From Candidatus Microthrix subdominans (lineage in GTDB: Bacteria > Actinomycetota > Acidimicrobiia > Acidimicrobiales > Microtrichaceae): DNA of 64,000 nt. The number at the start of each line of letters is the position of its first letter. The first letter of the stretch is position 1. Below, piece by piece: positions 29,074 to 37,065 of this stretch. The notes below the pieces were generated by a model. It was given only the letters and a program-made list of their open reading frames with translations. It made no database searches and had not been told where the DNA came from. The position numbers and the translations under genes are program-made. Location: NCBI GenBank assembly GCA_016719385.1, contig JADJZA010000005.1, positions 1-64,000 on the forward strand, written 5' to 3'.

Positions 29074-29642
29074 CAGATCTGGTCCTCATCTGTCATGGAG
29101 TACAGAGCGCTGACCACACCCGAAGGAGCCGGCGGGGTGTACTCCTCGGGCGGGTCGGGCGTCACTCGGTCCACGAGCCGGTCAAAGATCACAGCCAGCT
29201 CGGAGCCGGCCAGAGTGAGCACGAGCATCACAGCCAGCCCAGACGGGGCAGCGAGCACGACACAGCTCAGCACAGCAGCAACCCAGACCGACAAGCACCA
29301 CGGGCACCCGGCGAGATACGCCAACGCTGTCAGCTCCTCGTCTTCGGTGAACCCGGCCCAGTGAGCGAAGCGGGTGCGCACCGAGTCGAGCAGTTTGTCC
29401 GCTGCGACGAGCTGCACCCCTCGGGCGTAGGCAGGGACGAGCAGCACCCACACAACCACGGGCACCGCTGCAGGGTCACCCCGTGCCGCCGCAACCCACA
29501 CGAGCGCCACTAGCAGAGCAGCCAACCCGGCTCCGATGGCTCTGCCAGCCCACCGGCGGCGCATCTCTTGGCCGAGCTGCTTGTTGGCCAGGAGGCTCAC
29601 ATCGAGCCATGCCCGCTGCCACAGTGCTGCGATAGGGCTCAC
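29073..29642 (-). CDS. Membrane protein of DUF1360 type
   Basis: 189 residues from GTG 29642 (GTGA overlap). Hydrophobic segments occur at about residues 35-55, 60-75, 105-125 and 135-150. Between them lies YLAGCPWCLSVWVAAVL, the CPxCxxxW signature of DUF1360 membrane proteins. The N-terminus is a helical cytoplasmic part. It is the gene just upstream of portal. The family has no agreed function; a role at the host membrane is likely. Confidence 0.6.
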   Translation of the reverse strand: MSPIAALWQRAWLDVSLLANKQLGQEMRRRWAGRAIGAGLAALLVALVWVAAARGDPAAVPVVVWVLLVPAYARGVQLVAADKLLDSVRTRFAHWAGFTEDEELTALAYLAGCPWCLSVWVAAVLSCVVLAAPSGLAVMLVLTLAGSELAVIFDRLVDRVTPDPPEEYTPPAPSGVVSALYSMTDEDQI

Positions 29643-30136
29643 AGTCCCACCCCTGCCAGTTTGGCTGCTGCCCGTTCGCACGGCCCGCACCCTGAGCCGC
29701 CAACAAACCCGAACCGCTCACCCCACCACGTCAGCACGATGCGTTCCTGGCCGATAGCTCGGAGCCGGCCGAGGGGAAGCGTCACGGCGTCTGCCGGGTT
29801 GCCGGGGGCTCGGGGGATGAGCACGAGCCTGGTGGTTGTTCGGAGCACCCGCACCTTGGTCCCGAGGTTGCTCGACAGTTCGCTCTGCCCAAACGGTTTG
29901 AATGGTTGCGAAGCAAGATCGTCGATCACAACTTCGGGGCCCAGCTGCCACTCCCCTACGGTGAGAGTCCCGTCTTGGTGCACAGCGAGCAGGTCGGTTG
30001 GCACAGCTCCGAGCACCATGCCAGCGTTCTCGTCGTAGAGCACGAGGTTGTGGTGTGGTGTGGTGCCCCAGAGCGACACGCGTGCCAGCTGCGGGGCTAT
30101 GGCGGGACCGGAGTAGAGAAGGATCGGTGCTGGCAT
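29639..30136 (-). CDS. Unknown protein with C-terminal CxPC motif
   Basis: 165 residues. Beta-rich N-terminal part (GTTPHHNLVLYDENAGMVLGAVPTDLLAV reads as strand-turn-strand), a basic middle (RVLRTTTRLVLIPRAPG), and a C-terminal helix led by GCGPCERAAAKLAG. The CGPC pair resembles a thioredoxin-type active site in spacing, but there is no thioredoxin fold visible. Co-translated with the membrane gene that follows. Confidence 0.55.
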   Translation of the reverse strand: MPAPILLYSGPAIAPQLARVSLWGTTPHHNLVLYDENAGMVLGAVPTDLLAVHQDGTLTVGEWQLGPEVVIDDLASQPFKPFGQSELSSNLGTKVRVLRTTTRLVLIPRAPGNPADAVTLPLGRLRAIGQERIVLTWWGERFGFVGGSGCGPCERAAAKLAGVGL

Positions 30137-30159
30137 CCCTCACAGCATAGAACTACCGC

Positions 30160-30429
30160 TCAGCTACTGAGCGAGGTACTCGCAAGAACCGCCGCAACCA
30201 GGGCAGCCGACGCTCGACCGGATATACAATCACCGTCGCGTTCGTAGTTCCAACAGAGACCCAAGAATGGTTCGATGCGTAGCAGCAATGGCAGTCCGGC
30301 TGCCTGGTATCCGTCAGCGCTGAGCACCCAACGAATCCGGCCCGCTGCCGTGGGAAAAATAACCCAGTCACCTACGTCAAGCCGGTAAATCTGAGCTAGT
30401 TCTTCTGGTGTGACAAGTTCAGCGGTCAT
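30160..30429 (-). CDS. Small beta-rich protein
   Basis: 89 residues from ATG 30429, with GAGGAG as ribosome site. Reads as TPEELAQIYRLDVGDWVIFPTAAGRIRWVL, an SH3-like strand pattern, followed by a Gly/Ala helix. The first 11 bp overlap the preceding small ORF. Family unknown. Confidence 0.5.
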   Translation of the reverse strand: MTAELVTPEELAQIYRLDVGDWVIFPTAAGRIRWVLSADGYQAAGLPLLLRIEPFLGLCWNYERDGDCISGRASAALVAAVLASTSLSS

Positions 30430-30535
30430 GGTTGCTCCTCTGCTCGGGGTTCGGGATCGGATCGTCGCGGTCGAGGCGGTCCACATACTCCACAAGGTAG
30501 GCCGCTTCCTCAGGTGTTGGGATGACGTCGCTCAC
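30419..30535 (-). CDS. 38-residue acidic ORF
   Basis: GTG start at 30535 overlaps the preceding TGA (GTGA); ends by running 11 bases into the next gene. It starts VSDVIPTPEEAAYLVEYVDR and is acidic and helical. It fills the only gap in an otherwise gapless run of coupled genes, which is the main argument for it. Confidence 0.45.
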   Translation of the reverse strand: MSDVIPTPEEAAYLVEYVDRLDRDDPIPNPEQRSNHDR

Positions 30536-31023
30536 AGTGCACCTCTGACCTGTGCAGCCAACTCGGCGGTCGGTTGCTGCTTGCGGGTCTCAGCTATCCG
30601 GTCACGTGGCACTCTGACCGCCCACGAGTAGCCCGAAGTGACCGAGACGGTCTTGGCGTTCACTCGGAGCACAACGTGCCACGATGACGACCCAGCCTGG
30701 CGCACAAGATCCCCAGGGGCGAGCGTCTCAAAGTTGGCTGCTGCTGCACTGTCGGCCTCCGCTTGAGCGAGGTGGCGCTGGGCTACAGCCAGCCGGCGCT
30801 CAGCTGTTTGGCGAGCAGCGATCTGCTCGTGCTCAGCCCGGTAGGCGTTGTCGCGGCGAGCGTCCATCCGAGAGCTGCTGCCTCGAGTAATGCCAGACAC
30901 GACCGCAGGGTCGTCCCCGAGCACACCTCGGGCCCGTTTGGTTGCTGCCTCAGCTTTGGTGGTGGCTGCAGCGAGGTCAGCCTCAGCCTCAGCTACCTGT
31001 CGGCGTCGCTCCTCGACGCTCAC
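30532..31023 (-). CDS. Coiled-coil protein with C-terminal SH3-like part
   Basis: 163 residues from GTG. Residues 1-95 are an Ala/Glu/Arg heptad-like helix, probably a coiled coil. Residues 100-150 (LAPGDLVRQAGSSSWHVVLRVNAKTVSV) have the strand pattern of a small SH3-like fold like that of the following gene. Function unknown. Confidence 0.55.
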   Translation of the reverse strand: MSVEERRRQVAEAEADLAAATTKAEAATKRARGVLGDDPAVVSGITRGSSSRMDARRDNAYRAEHEQIAARQTAERRLAVAQRHLAQAEADSAAAANFETLAPGDLVRQAGSSSWHVVLRVNAKTVSVTSGYSWAVRVPRDRIAETRKQQPTAELAAQVRGAL

Positions 31024-31292
31024 TTGCTCTGCCCGTAGTACGAGGTCGTTCCGCCATCAACCACTCGCACGTACCGAGGGGCAGCGTTCTGCCCGCAGCC
31101 ACCGCACTGGTGCGTCACGATGTCCCACCCCCCATACGAATCGGACTCCCAAACAGGGGCGTCGTCCCAGTCGGAGAGGCGCTGAGTGCTGCAGTGCTCC
31201 CATCCCTCTGGGTCCCACACGACCGAGAGAGTCCGAGTGATACCAGTCGCTCGGCTCGTGACCGGAACGGTAGCGGTCTTGTTGTTGCTCAT
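31020..31292 (-). CDS. Small zinc-ribbon-like protein
   Basis: 90 residues with a start-associated sequence upstream. CGGCG near residue 64, with C near 34 and H near 61, could form a metal site. Trp/Tyr-rich C-terminal half (ESDSYGGWDIVTHQCGGCG). Family unknown. Confidence 0.5.
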   Translation of the reverse strand: MSNNKTATVPVTSRATGITRTLSVVWDPEGWEHCSTQRLSDWDDAPVWESDSYGGWDIVTHQCGGCGQNAAPRYVRVVDGGTTSYYGQSK

Positions 31293-31297
31293 GTTGT

Positions 31298-31309
31298 GCC
31301 TCCTCAGGC
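31298..31309 (-). promoter_or_regulatory. Start-associated sequence
   Basis: GCCTGAGGAGGC precedes the start at 31292 and overlaps the stop of the upstream gene, so it serves translation without its own promoter. Confidence 0.65.
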
Positions 31310-31633
31310 TTCTGGGGCGCTAGCTGCGCCCAGCATCTCGGGGATCTCGTTGCTGAACTGGAGTGTCCCAGCGTCCACAGCATCTTCGATGCTGCGCTCA
31401 ATCTCAGCGGGGAGCAGCTTTAGCTGAGCGTCTGCGTAGAAGCTGCAGCCTCTGGACGCCATCACGAGCACCTGCCGCAGGTTGTCGATCGAGTAGGCGT
31501 CCACCTCAGTGCTGGTGGTCGAGAACCGCAGCCAACCCTCGTTCTCGCCGGAGAACCAGAACGCTGCGGTCAACTCATCGCCCTCGTTCTGCACAGCCAT
31601 AGCCTTAATGCGGTTGGAGTTGTAGTTGGGCAT
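31304..31633 (-). CDS. Small protein of unknown function
   Basis: 109 residues. Alpha/beta pattern with AAFWFSGENEGWLRFSTTSTEVDAYSIDNLRQVLVMA, then a C-terminal helix. First gene after a full promoter module, so a leader gene of a three- to four-gene unit. Confidence 0.55.
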   Translation of the reverse strand: MPNYNSNRIKAMAVQNEGDELTAAFWFSGENEGWLRFSTTSTEVDAYSIDNLRQVLVMASRGCSFYADAQLKLLPAEIERSIEDAVDAGTLQFSNEIPEMLGAASAPEA

Positions 31634-31714
31634 TCTGTGCCTCCTCAGGCTTCGGGGCTCGCTTTGTGCTCGCCCTCTTGGGTTGAGTGTAACCCACGCG
31701 TTAGCGGGGTGCAA
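31634..31714 (-). promoter_or_regulatory. Promoter/leader/start-associated module
   Basis: -35 TTGCAC (31709-31714), 17-bp spacer, -10 TACACT (31686-31691), with the shared GCTAACGCGTGGGTTA overlapping spacer and -10, then a leader hairpin and the start-associated sequence before ATG 31633. The -35 lies over the last codons of the upstream gene. Confidence 0.8.
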
Positions 31715-32120
31715 GCGGTGCGGAGCCCGAACCTCTGCACTGGGGGCAGTAGGCCAAGCCGACCACCCGGCCCCTGCACAACTCGCACACCCCAGCAGTC
31801 CGCTCAGCGCCCGTCTCCGAGCTGCTCGAAATGCCGGCCACAGCTGCAGCACTCTGCACAGCTCGACGCAGCAGGGCAGCCAAGCCGGGACGCTCGGGCG
31901 TCTCAGGGTCGGAGGGCTCGTCGATGTCGTTGAGCACAACGAGATCAGGGCAGTGCTCGACTTGTGGGACTGCACTGCGAGCCCGAGCACGAGCACGAGC
32001 CTGGAGGTTACGCTTTCGCTGTGCGAGAGCCACTCGCTCCGCCTGCTCCTCCTCAACGCTGTCGCTCAGATGAGCGAGGAGCGCAGCAGCAGCACGAGCT
32101 ACCACGTCGTCGCCCCTCAC
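31701..32120 (-). CDS. Zinc-ribbon protein carrying a terminase Walker-B-like segment
   Basis: 139 residues from GTG 32120 (GTGA overlap). Helical N-terminus with an Arg/Ala repeat (RARARARA), then PDLVVLNDIDEPSD, which matches the large terminase Walker B (PDLIILDDIDEPSD); the 51 bp behind it (31909-31959) are about 80% identical to 35161-35211. The C-terminus has CELC...CPQC, a zinc ribbon. No Walker A is present, so it is not an ATPase. I read it as a small gene that captured a terL fragment. Confidence 0.55.
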   Translation of the reverse strand: MRGDDVVARAAAALLAHLSDSVEEEQAERVALAQRKRNLQARARARARSAVPQVEHCPDLVVLNDIDEPSDPETPERPGLAALLRRAVQSAAAVAGISSSSETGAERTAGVCELCRGRVVGLAYCPQCRGSGSAPLAPR

Positions 32121-32434
32121 GGCTGCCACTCGATCGGGGGCAAGCTGCGCACCCAGTCGTACAGGCCGGGTGCCGCGGCGCCCAACGCCGGGCTGTACTC
32201 GCGGAGCCGGTCGGCGCCGCGGTGCGGGTCGATGTCGTCGTGGATACTGCACTCCGCATAACCGATCGAATAGCGCCAGCACAGATAGTGCATGCGCATC
32301 GTCACCGGCGCGTGGTCCGTCGAGCACCGCCACGTCTCGTGGCGGGCGCCCCGGTCAATCTTGGCGCCGCAGCCGTCGCAACGGTGATCCTTGCGTGCGA
32401 CGACGAACGCGTAATCCCACGTCCGGAACATCAT
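32117..32434 (-). CDS. Zinc-binding protein
   Basis: 105 residues from ATG 32434 (ATGA overlap). CDGCG, then HETWRCSTD and MRMHYLCWRY place Cys/His in two pairs, the layout of small phage zinc fingers for hydrogen-bonded treble-clef folds. C-terminal half is helical. Possibly nucleic-acid binding. Confidence 0.55.
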   Translation of the reverse strand: MMFRTWDYAFVVARKDHRCDGCGAKIDRGARHETWRCSTDHAPVTMRMHYLCWRYSIGYAECSIHDDIDPHRGADRLREYSPALGAAAPGLYDWVRSLPPIEWQP

Positions 32435-32592
32435 GCACCTCCCTCGGCGGCGTCCTCGATCGGCCCCGGGTCCGGCTCGATGCCGGTACGGTCGCAATGC
32501 TCGCACTCCACTAGCCGCCACGTGTCGGCGTCGGGCTCAAGTTGCCACCACCCGCCGCCGCCCTCGCAGATCGTGCACTCGTCGCCGCTCAC
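32431..32592 (-). CDS. 53-residue zinc-ribbon ORF
   Basis: GTG start at 32592 overlaps the preceding TGA; stop overlaps the next ATG. CTICEGGGGWW and CEHCDRTG give two CxxC knuckles about 27 residues apart, each followed by Gly, like a minimal DnaJ-type zinc motif. Coupled at both ends, so probably real. Confidence 0.6.
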   Translation of the reverse strand: MSGDECTICEGGGGWWQLEPDADTWRLVECEHCDRTGIEPDPGPIEDAAEGGA

Positions 32593-33459
32593 AGCGCACC
32601 TCCGACCTGTGCTGCGAGACGCACCAGATCAGGGTCGAGGCTGTAGGTGGCAGCCGTCTGGAGCACCATGTCGTTGCGACACATGCCAGCGTCCAGCCAG
32701 CTGCTCACGTTGCTCGCGATCTCTGCGACAGCCCACTCTGTGCCGTCGATGCGTAGCGCACCGCCGCAGGCGCCCGGCGTGGCCACCAGACCGGGCACCA
32801 GGTCACCGGACCGGAGGCGGCCCACCAGATCACACAGCGTGTCGGCGTGGCACGGGGCATCGAGCGGGCACCAGCAGGAGAGCACGTCAGCGGTCACCAG
32901 AGGGGCGAGATGGCGGGCGAGAACAGCGGGAGGCTTCGACCTGTCGAGATGGTCGAGGTGGTGCTGAAAGCCTCGCACCGCAACCCGTGCCGCCTCGGAG
33001 CCAGTGCAGTCGGTGCGGAGGTTCACCACCTGCTCGTCCGGGGTGATGACACCGAGCAGACCGGACCGTCCTTTGACCACCCGGTAGGGGTTGCCCCAGC
33101 GGGTCGGGCGGCCCACGTAGCGGACGGTGCGCCGCTCCCGCGCTGGGTGTCCGGTGGGTGGCGACGGGAACGGCACATACTCGCCCCCACCGATAGCGAA
33201 CCAACCGCACCCGTCAGGGTCACCGGGCAGCACCAGCGACGGGACACCCGGACGCCGCTGGCCTCGGATGAGCGCCTCGGGGGGGGGGGGGGGTGCCCCC
33301 CCGCGGCGCGACCGGTGGGGCGGGGGCGCAGGCCAGCCCAAGCCCCCCCCCACCGGGCCCGGGGCTCGACCGGTTCCGGCGCGTCGCTCGCGTGAACCTC
33401 TCGATACTGTCGGTGATCTCGACGGTCGTCGTGTCGACGTCGACGTGCAGCGCCGTCAC
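32589..33459 (-). CDS. DUF4326-type protein, disrupted by low-complexity DNA
   Basis: C-terminal ~190 residues are open and hold the DUF4326 pattern: VRYVGRPTRWGNPYRV and, 75 residues on, LSCWCPLDAPCHADTL (CxCxxxxxCH). The likely start, MTALHVDVDTTTVEI at 33459, overlaps the upstream gene by ATGA but lies in another frame. Between them (33270-33370) are a run of 15 G and runs of 7 and 9 C that no frame crosses sensibly. I think one gene is split by assembly error or a variable tract. DUF4326 has no known activity. Confidence 0.55.
33279..33351. repeat. G15 and C7-C9 homopolymer tract
   Basis: Fifteen G at 33279-33293 followed within 60 bases by runs of C. It lies inside the DUF4326 gene and breaks it. 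Either a systematic read error or a slippage-prone, phase-variable tract. Confidence 0.6.
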
Positions 33460-33797
33460 AGCTCCACTCCTGCTGCTCGGGCCTCAGCTGCGGTCGGTGG
33501 CTCTGCTCGGCGCACGTACGGCCCGGGGCGCACCCAGTGCCCGCACGTCTCAGCTTTGTCGTCCCATTCCTCGGTGAGCACGAGCCCATCCCGGGCACGC
33601 TGCTTAACCGACCGGTACCCGCCGGCCAGCTGGTAGTCGAACTCAGGACGCCAGCCCACCCACGGCTTAGCCTGCTCGATCACTTCGACGCCCCCGAGCA
33701 GCTCGACTGCCTCGCTGCAGCTGATCGGTTTCCCGTCGAGCGTCTCAACGTTGCGCCAGGTGCGTCCGCAGTCGCCGTCCCATTCCTCAGCGCCCAT
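33456..33797 (-). CDS. Small protein of unknown function
   Basis: 113 residues from the ATG that overlaps the previous stop by one base (TGATG). Contains DGKPISCSEAVELLGGVEVIEQAKPWVGW and HWVRPGPYVRRAEPPTAAEA. Mixed alpha/beta, no recognised family. Confidence 0.55.
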   Translation of the reverse strand: MGAEEWDGDCGRTWRNVETLDGKPISCSEAVELLGGVEVIEQAKPWVGWRPEFDYQLAGGYRSVKQRARDGLVLTEEWDDKAETCGHWVRPGPYVRRAEPPTAAEARAAGVEL

Positions 33798-33988
33798 CAC
33801 AGCACCAGCCATGAGCGCAGGGCGGCGTCGAACTCCGGCTGAGTGGTCCAGCCGTCCTCGTCGCAGGTCCACAGCATGGGGTTGTTCCGCAGGAACGTGG
33901 CCAGCTGGTCGACGTTAGCGCCGTGGTAGGCGTCGGCACCCTCGTGGGTGAGGGCTTCGGTGGCCAGTGCGGTGTGGTCGGTGCTCAT
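33797..33988 (-). CDS. 63-residue protein heading an operon
   Basis: Starts MSTDHTALATEALTHEG after a start-associated sequence and promoter. Helical, acidic, ends LRSWLVL. Family unknown; it leads the coupled run down to 32.1 kb. Confidence 0.55.
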   Translation of the reverse strand: MSTDHTALATEALTHEGADAYHGANVDQLATFLRNNPMLWTCDEDGWTTQPEFDAALRSWLVL

Positions 33989-34062
33989 GATGTCCTCCTC
34001 AGGCTCGGGCGCTTGCTGCGCCCTCATGTGTTGAGTGTAACCCACGCGTTAGCGGGGTGCAA
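33989..34062 (-). promoter_or_regulatory. Promoter/leader/start-associated module
   Basis: -35 TTGCAC (34057-34062), 17 bp, -10 TACACT (34034-34039); leader hairpin GGGCGC-AGCAA-GCGCCC (about 34010-34026); GCCTGAGGAGG just before ATG 33988. This is the clearest copy of all three parts. Confidence 0.85.
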
Positions 34063-34100
34063 GTGGCAGCTCCCCGCAGAGCCGCAACCCGACTGGCAGC

Positions 34101-35714
34101 TCAGAACGTGCGGTCCGCGCCCACCGTCGAGAACGCTGTTGCGGCCGGCGCCCTCGGAATGCAACCCAAGTCGATCAGCCCGTGCACGCATGCGTCCAGG
34201 TCCCCGGGCGAGTCCCTCGACACCCCCGGCACCCACCCAGTCCAGCGGGCCTCCAGCTTGGGAAGCGGCTTGGCGTGGATCACCTCGTGCGTCTGATACC
34301 GGGCTGCTGGCCGGCCGGCACGGACCGCCTTGGGCTCGGACGCGTGCACGAGCCGCACCCGGTAGCGGTGCGCCGCGGCCAGCTCAGCCTGCAGCCGGTC
34401 CCGCTCGGCTGCGAGGTCGCTGCTCAGCCCAGCTTCCCCGATGAGGCTGAGCACGAGCTTCAGCCGGTCTGTGAGCGGACGCAGCCGCTCACGCTGTGCA
34501 GCCTCGACAGCTGCGACGTTCAACTCGCCGCCGTTGTTCCCCTCCAGGATCACCTCGGATGCGCGCAGCTCGACAGCTAGGGCGTCCACCTCTGTTGGCC
34601 ACTCAGACACCGGCCACTGCTTGGTGCGGTCCTCCAGCACCACCCACCGGCCGTCAACGTGCCGGCCAACACCAACGATCCCAGTCTCGTCGGAACCGGG
34701 TTTGCTCGTGGTTGCTGGGTCAACTGCCACGATCGTCTTGGACAGCAGAGCGAGCGTCACCGGCTCGTGAATGATGTGCTCGCTCTTGAGGAGCGCTCCT
34801 GGCACGTCGAGGTGGAGGTCGTCTTGGTTCTCTCGTCGGAATGGCATCACGTCGAGCCGGTCCATCTCTGCTTGGCACGCTTCGAGCGGCCACACCTCGG
34901 GCCATGACGGGGTGCCGCTAATCAGCGTGCGGCCGGGAGTGGTTGGGTCTGGCCGGTACGTGGCGTTCTTGACCATGGGGACCGGGCCAATCACCAGCCG
35001 GTCGGCCAGCATGCCGATGCGCCGGTTGATGACTTGTGATTGGATCGAGTCGTCGTAGATGCGGTTCTGAACGAACAGCACGAGCGTTCCACCACCAGGG
35101 GCGCCACCCCCGAGGATGCCGCGCAGTCGCATCAGCTTTCTGTTGCGCACCCTGGCAGAGTCGGAGGGCTCGTCAATGTCGTCGAGGATGATGAGGTCGG
35201 GGCGCTGCTCGCCTGACTTCTTTCCCCGGGCTTTGGTGTCCAAGCCGGCAGCGTCGACCACTGTCCCGTTACCAAACTCGATTCGCTTGCTGTTCCAGCG
35301 TGACTGCCTCGCCTTGTCCTCCAAGAACGCTGAGGCCATCTCGGGGTGCCACGCCCCCAGCATCTCAGACCCGATCGCCAGATCAGAGATCGACCCGACC
35401 CGGTCGTTGGCAGAATCCTGAGTGCCACTAACGTAGACGCAATACTTGCGGCGCTGAGTGGCCAGCAGCGCAACCACCGCAGCCTCAGCTGTCCCCGACT
35501 TCGAGCTACCGCGGAACGCAGACATTATGAGCGACGGCGGCGACGGTGCAGCCCCAGCTGTGCACTGCCAGATCAGATCCCACGCCTCAATCTGGAACCA
35601 CGCCATAGGTTTGGTGAACACCTGAGGGAAGCAAGCAGCGAGCCACACCGACCAATGCCCGTTGTCGAGCGCAGCAACCCGCTCGGCTTTCTCTGCGCTC
35701 AGAGCTGTGCTCAC
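34101..35714 (-). CDS. terL: Terminase large subunit
   Basis: 537 residues. ATPase: Walker A-like SAFRGSSKSGT (65-75), Walker B LIILDDIDEP (174-183), then GGGTLVLFVQN as coupling motif. RNase H-like nuclease: VAVDPATTSKPGSDETGIVG (about 333-352), EGNNGG and SPGDLDACVHGLIDLG near the C-terminus. A helical insertion (AERDRLQAELAAAHRYRVRL) sits before the last nuclease motif. It packages the genome into the prohead and cuts it. Start GTG overlaps the small subunit stop. Followed by a promoter module for other genes. Confidence 0.9.
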   Translation of the reverse strand: MSTALSAEKAERVAALDNGHWSVWLAACFPQVFTKPMAWFQIEAWDLIWQCTAGAAPSPPSLIMSAFRGSSKSGTAEAAVVALLATQRRKYCVYVSGTQDSANDRVGSISDLAIGSEMLGAWHPEMASAFLEDKARQSRWNSKRIEFGNGTVVDAAGLDTKARGKKSGEQRPDLIILDDIDEPSDSARVRNRKLMRLRGILGGGAPGGGTLVLFVQNRIYDDSIQSQVINRRIGMLADRLVIGPVPMVKNATYRPDPTTPGRTLISGTPSWPEVWPLEACQAEMDRLDVMPFRRENQDDLHLDVPGALLKSEHIIHEPVTLALLSKTIVAVDPATTSKPGSDETGIVGVGRHVDGRWVVLEDRTKQWPVSEWPTEVDALAVELRASEVILEGNNGGELNVAAVEAAQRERLRPLTDRLKLVLSLIGEAGLSSDLAAERDRLQAELAAAHRYRVRLVHASEPKAVRAGRPAARYQTHEVIHAKPLPKLEARWTGWVPGVSRDSPGDLDACVHGLIDLGCIPRAPAATAFSTVGADRTF

Positions 35715-36259
35715 TCGACCAGCTCAGCGTCGATCACACGCCGGCCAGCAGCAACCATCCCGGCAGCATGACGCCCAGCTATCTCCAGCATGGCGTCGAG
35801 GCTCCCAGGCTCCACGTTCGATAGCCGGCCAGAGACGTGAATCTGCTCAGGCCGGTCGAGCCCGTCCAGCTTCCGCACATCAGCCAACAGCTGACGCATC
35901 TCTCTGATTGCCTCAACGTCGGGCCCCTGCGCTTTCGTGCCGAACGCCCGAGTGCTGAGCGCCCGCATCAGACGGGTTAGCTGCGACCGCACATGATCAC
36001 GGTGGGCCTCGAGGTCGGGCATTTTTGAGTCGCGCCACTGCTCCCTGATCGCTGCAACATCGGAGGCGACTGTCCCCAGCGACACGTCGCACACCCTGGC
36101 GATCGTGCGGTAGGGCTGCTCAGCTAGCAGCAGCTCAGCAACCTTCGCCTGGCGGTCCTCTATCGCTGCCCGCTTAGCGGTGCGACTGAGTTCCTGGCTC
36201 AGCTCCTCGGCGCTCTCGTCGCCCTCTGCGGGGTTGTCGGGGGGGTGTTCAGCGCCCAT
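35711..36259 (-). CDS. terS: Terminase small subunit
   Basis: 182 residues. Acidic start (MGAEHPPDNPAEGDESAEELSQE would exceed need; it is Glu-rich), then a helix-turn-helix: RQAKVAELLLAEQPYRTIA-type helix followed by VCDVSLGTVASDVAAI, and a helical oligomerisation region. HTH plus position right before the large subunit identify it as the packaging-site recognition subunit. Preceded by a strong terminator, so it likely has a promoter of its own in the 40 bp between. Confidence 0.8.
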   Translation of the reverse strand: MGAEHPPDNPAEGDESAEELSQELSRTAKRAAIEDRQAKVAELLLAEQPYRTIARVCDVSLGTVASDVAAIREQWRDSKMPDLEAHRDHVRSQLTRLMRALSTRAFGTKAQGPDVEAIREMRQLLADVRKLDGLDRPEQIHVSGRLSNVEPGSLDAMLEIAGRHAAGMVAAGRRVIDAELVE

Positions 36260-36299
36260 AGGGGTTCAGGTTATCTGTTCAGTTTCTTGGTGTGCGCGG

Positions 36300-36331
36300 G
36301 GGAGCCCCCCGCTGTGTTGCGGGGGGCTCCC
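36300..36331 (-). terminator. Strong hairpin between accessory genes and terminase
   Basis: Perfect 13-bp stem GGGAGCCCCCCGC / GCGGGGGGCTCCC with a 6-base loop, between the gene ending at 36387 and the small terminase start at 36259. It isolates the early from the late transcription unit. Confidence 0.75.
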
Positions 36332-36386
36332 TGTGACGTGGTTGGTGTCACCTCCTTTCGTGTGCTCGTGAGGAGAGCAGGGCGGG

Positions 36387-36902
36387 CTACTGGGTGTTGC
36401 TGTTGTTGGCTGGCTCGGGGAGGCTGTACTCGTTCCCGTGGCCCTCGCTGGTTACAGCGACCGTCCCAGCGTTGGCCATCTGGATGAGCTGAGTTCCCAC
36501 TACCCCGAAGTTGGCGCCGAGCCCGTCTCTGATCTCACCAGCAGAGAGCGGTCGCTTGTGGCTGGCCATGTAGTCGAGGATGCGGCTCTCCAGTGTGGCG
36601 AGAGTGTTCGAGGCGCTCTCAGAGCGCTTCGAAGTCTCCGCTGGAGGTTTGGCACCGACTCCGTTCTGTTCGTAGTCAAGCTGGCGGAAGTCGTTGAGGG
36701 CGTGCGGGGATACAGCCCAGGCGGCCATCCACCGGGCCTCGGCTACTTGCGCAGCTATCGCCGGAGTTTCCCAGGGGCCCCGACGCCAGCCAGGCGCACG
36801 CCGAACAGCACCCAGATCGACGTCAAAGTCGGGCCAGTACTGGACTCGACGTCTACCGCTGAGCTGGTCAGCTGGTAGTTGTGCCGGCCAGCCTCGGGCC
36901 AT
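36387..36902 (-). CDS. Winged-helix-like protein
   Basis: 171 residues from ATG 36902. N-terminal half with YWPDFDVDLGAVRRAPGWRRG and an Arg/Trp-rich part; C-terminal half LESRILDYMASHKRPLSAGEIRDGLGANFGVVGTQLIQM has helix-turn-helix spacing followed by a strand wing. Could be a DNA-binding regulator. It is the last gene before the terminator. An indel upstream could hide a longer N-terminus. Confidence 0.55.
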   Translation of the reverse strand: MARGWPAQLPADQLSGRRRVQYWPDFDVDLGAVRRAPGWRRGPWETPAIAAQVAEARWMAAWAVSPHALNDFRQLDYEQNGVGAKPPAETSKRSESASNTLATLESRILDYMASHKRPLSAGEIRDGLGANFGVVGTQLIQMANAGTVAVTSEGHGNEYSLPEPANNSNTQ

Positions 36903-37065
36903 GCATGCCCATACCCGAAGTGGCGCATCTGCCGGTCCATTTCAGGGTGGAGAGTGGGTCACGATAGGCGGCTATCCGATCGAAGATCGTCCGCCATGTG
37001 GGCTGGTTCGGCAGTGGAGCGGTGAGCGGGTGGGACGGTGGGCGAAGACAGGCTGGCCGGGTCAT
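36868..37065 (-). CDS. 65-residue ORF, possibly damaged
   Basis: Starts MTRPACLRPPSHPLTAPL with an ATGA overlap with the preceding gene, and ends in the start of the next. Contains FDRIAAYRDPLSTLKWTGR. Another frame just after it (RHFGYGHAWPEAGRHNYQLT) also looks coding, so an indel near 36930 is possible. No family. Confidence 0.4.
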   Translation of the reverse strand: MTRPACLRPPSHPLTAPLPNQPTWRTIFDRIAAYRDPLSTLKWTGRCATSGMGMHGPRLAGTTTS

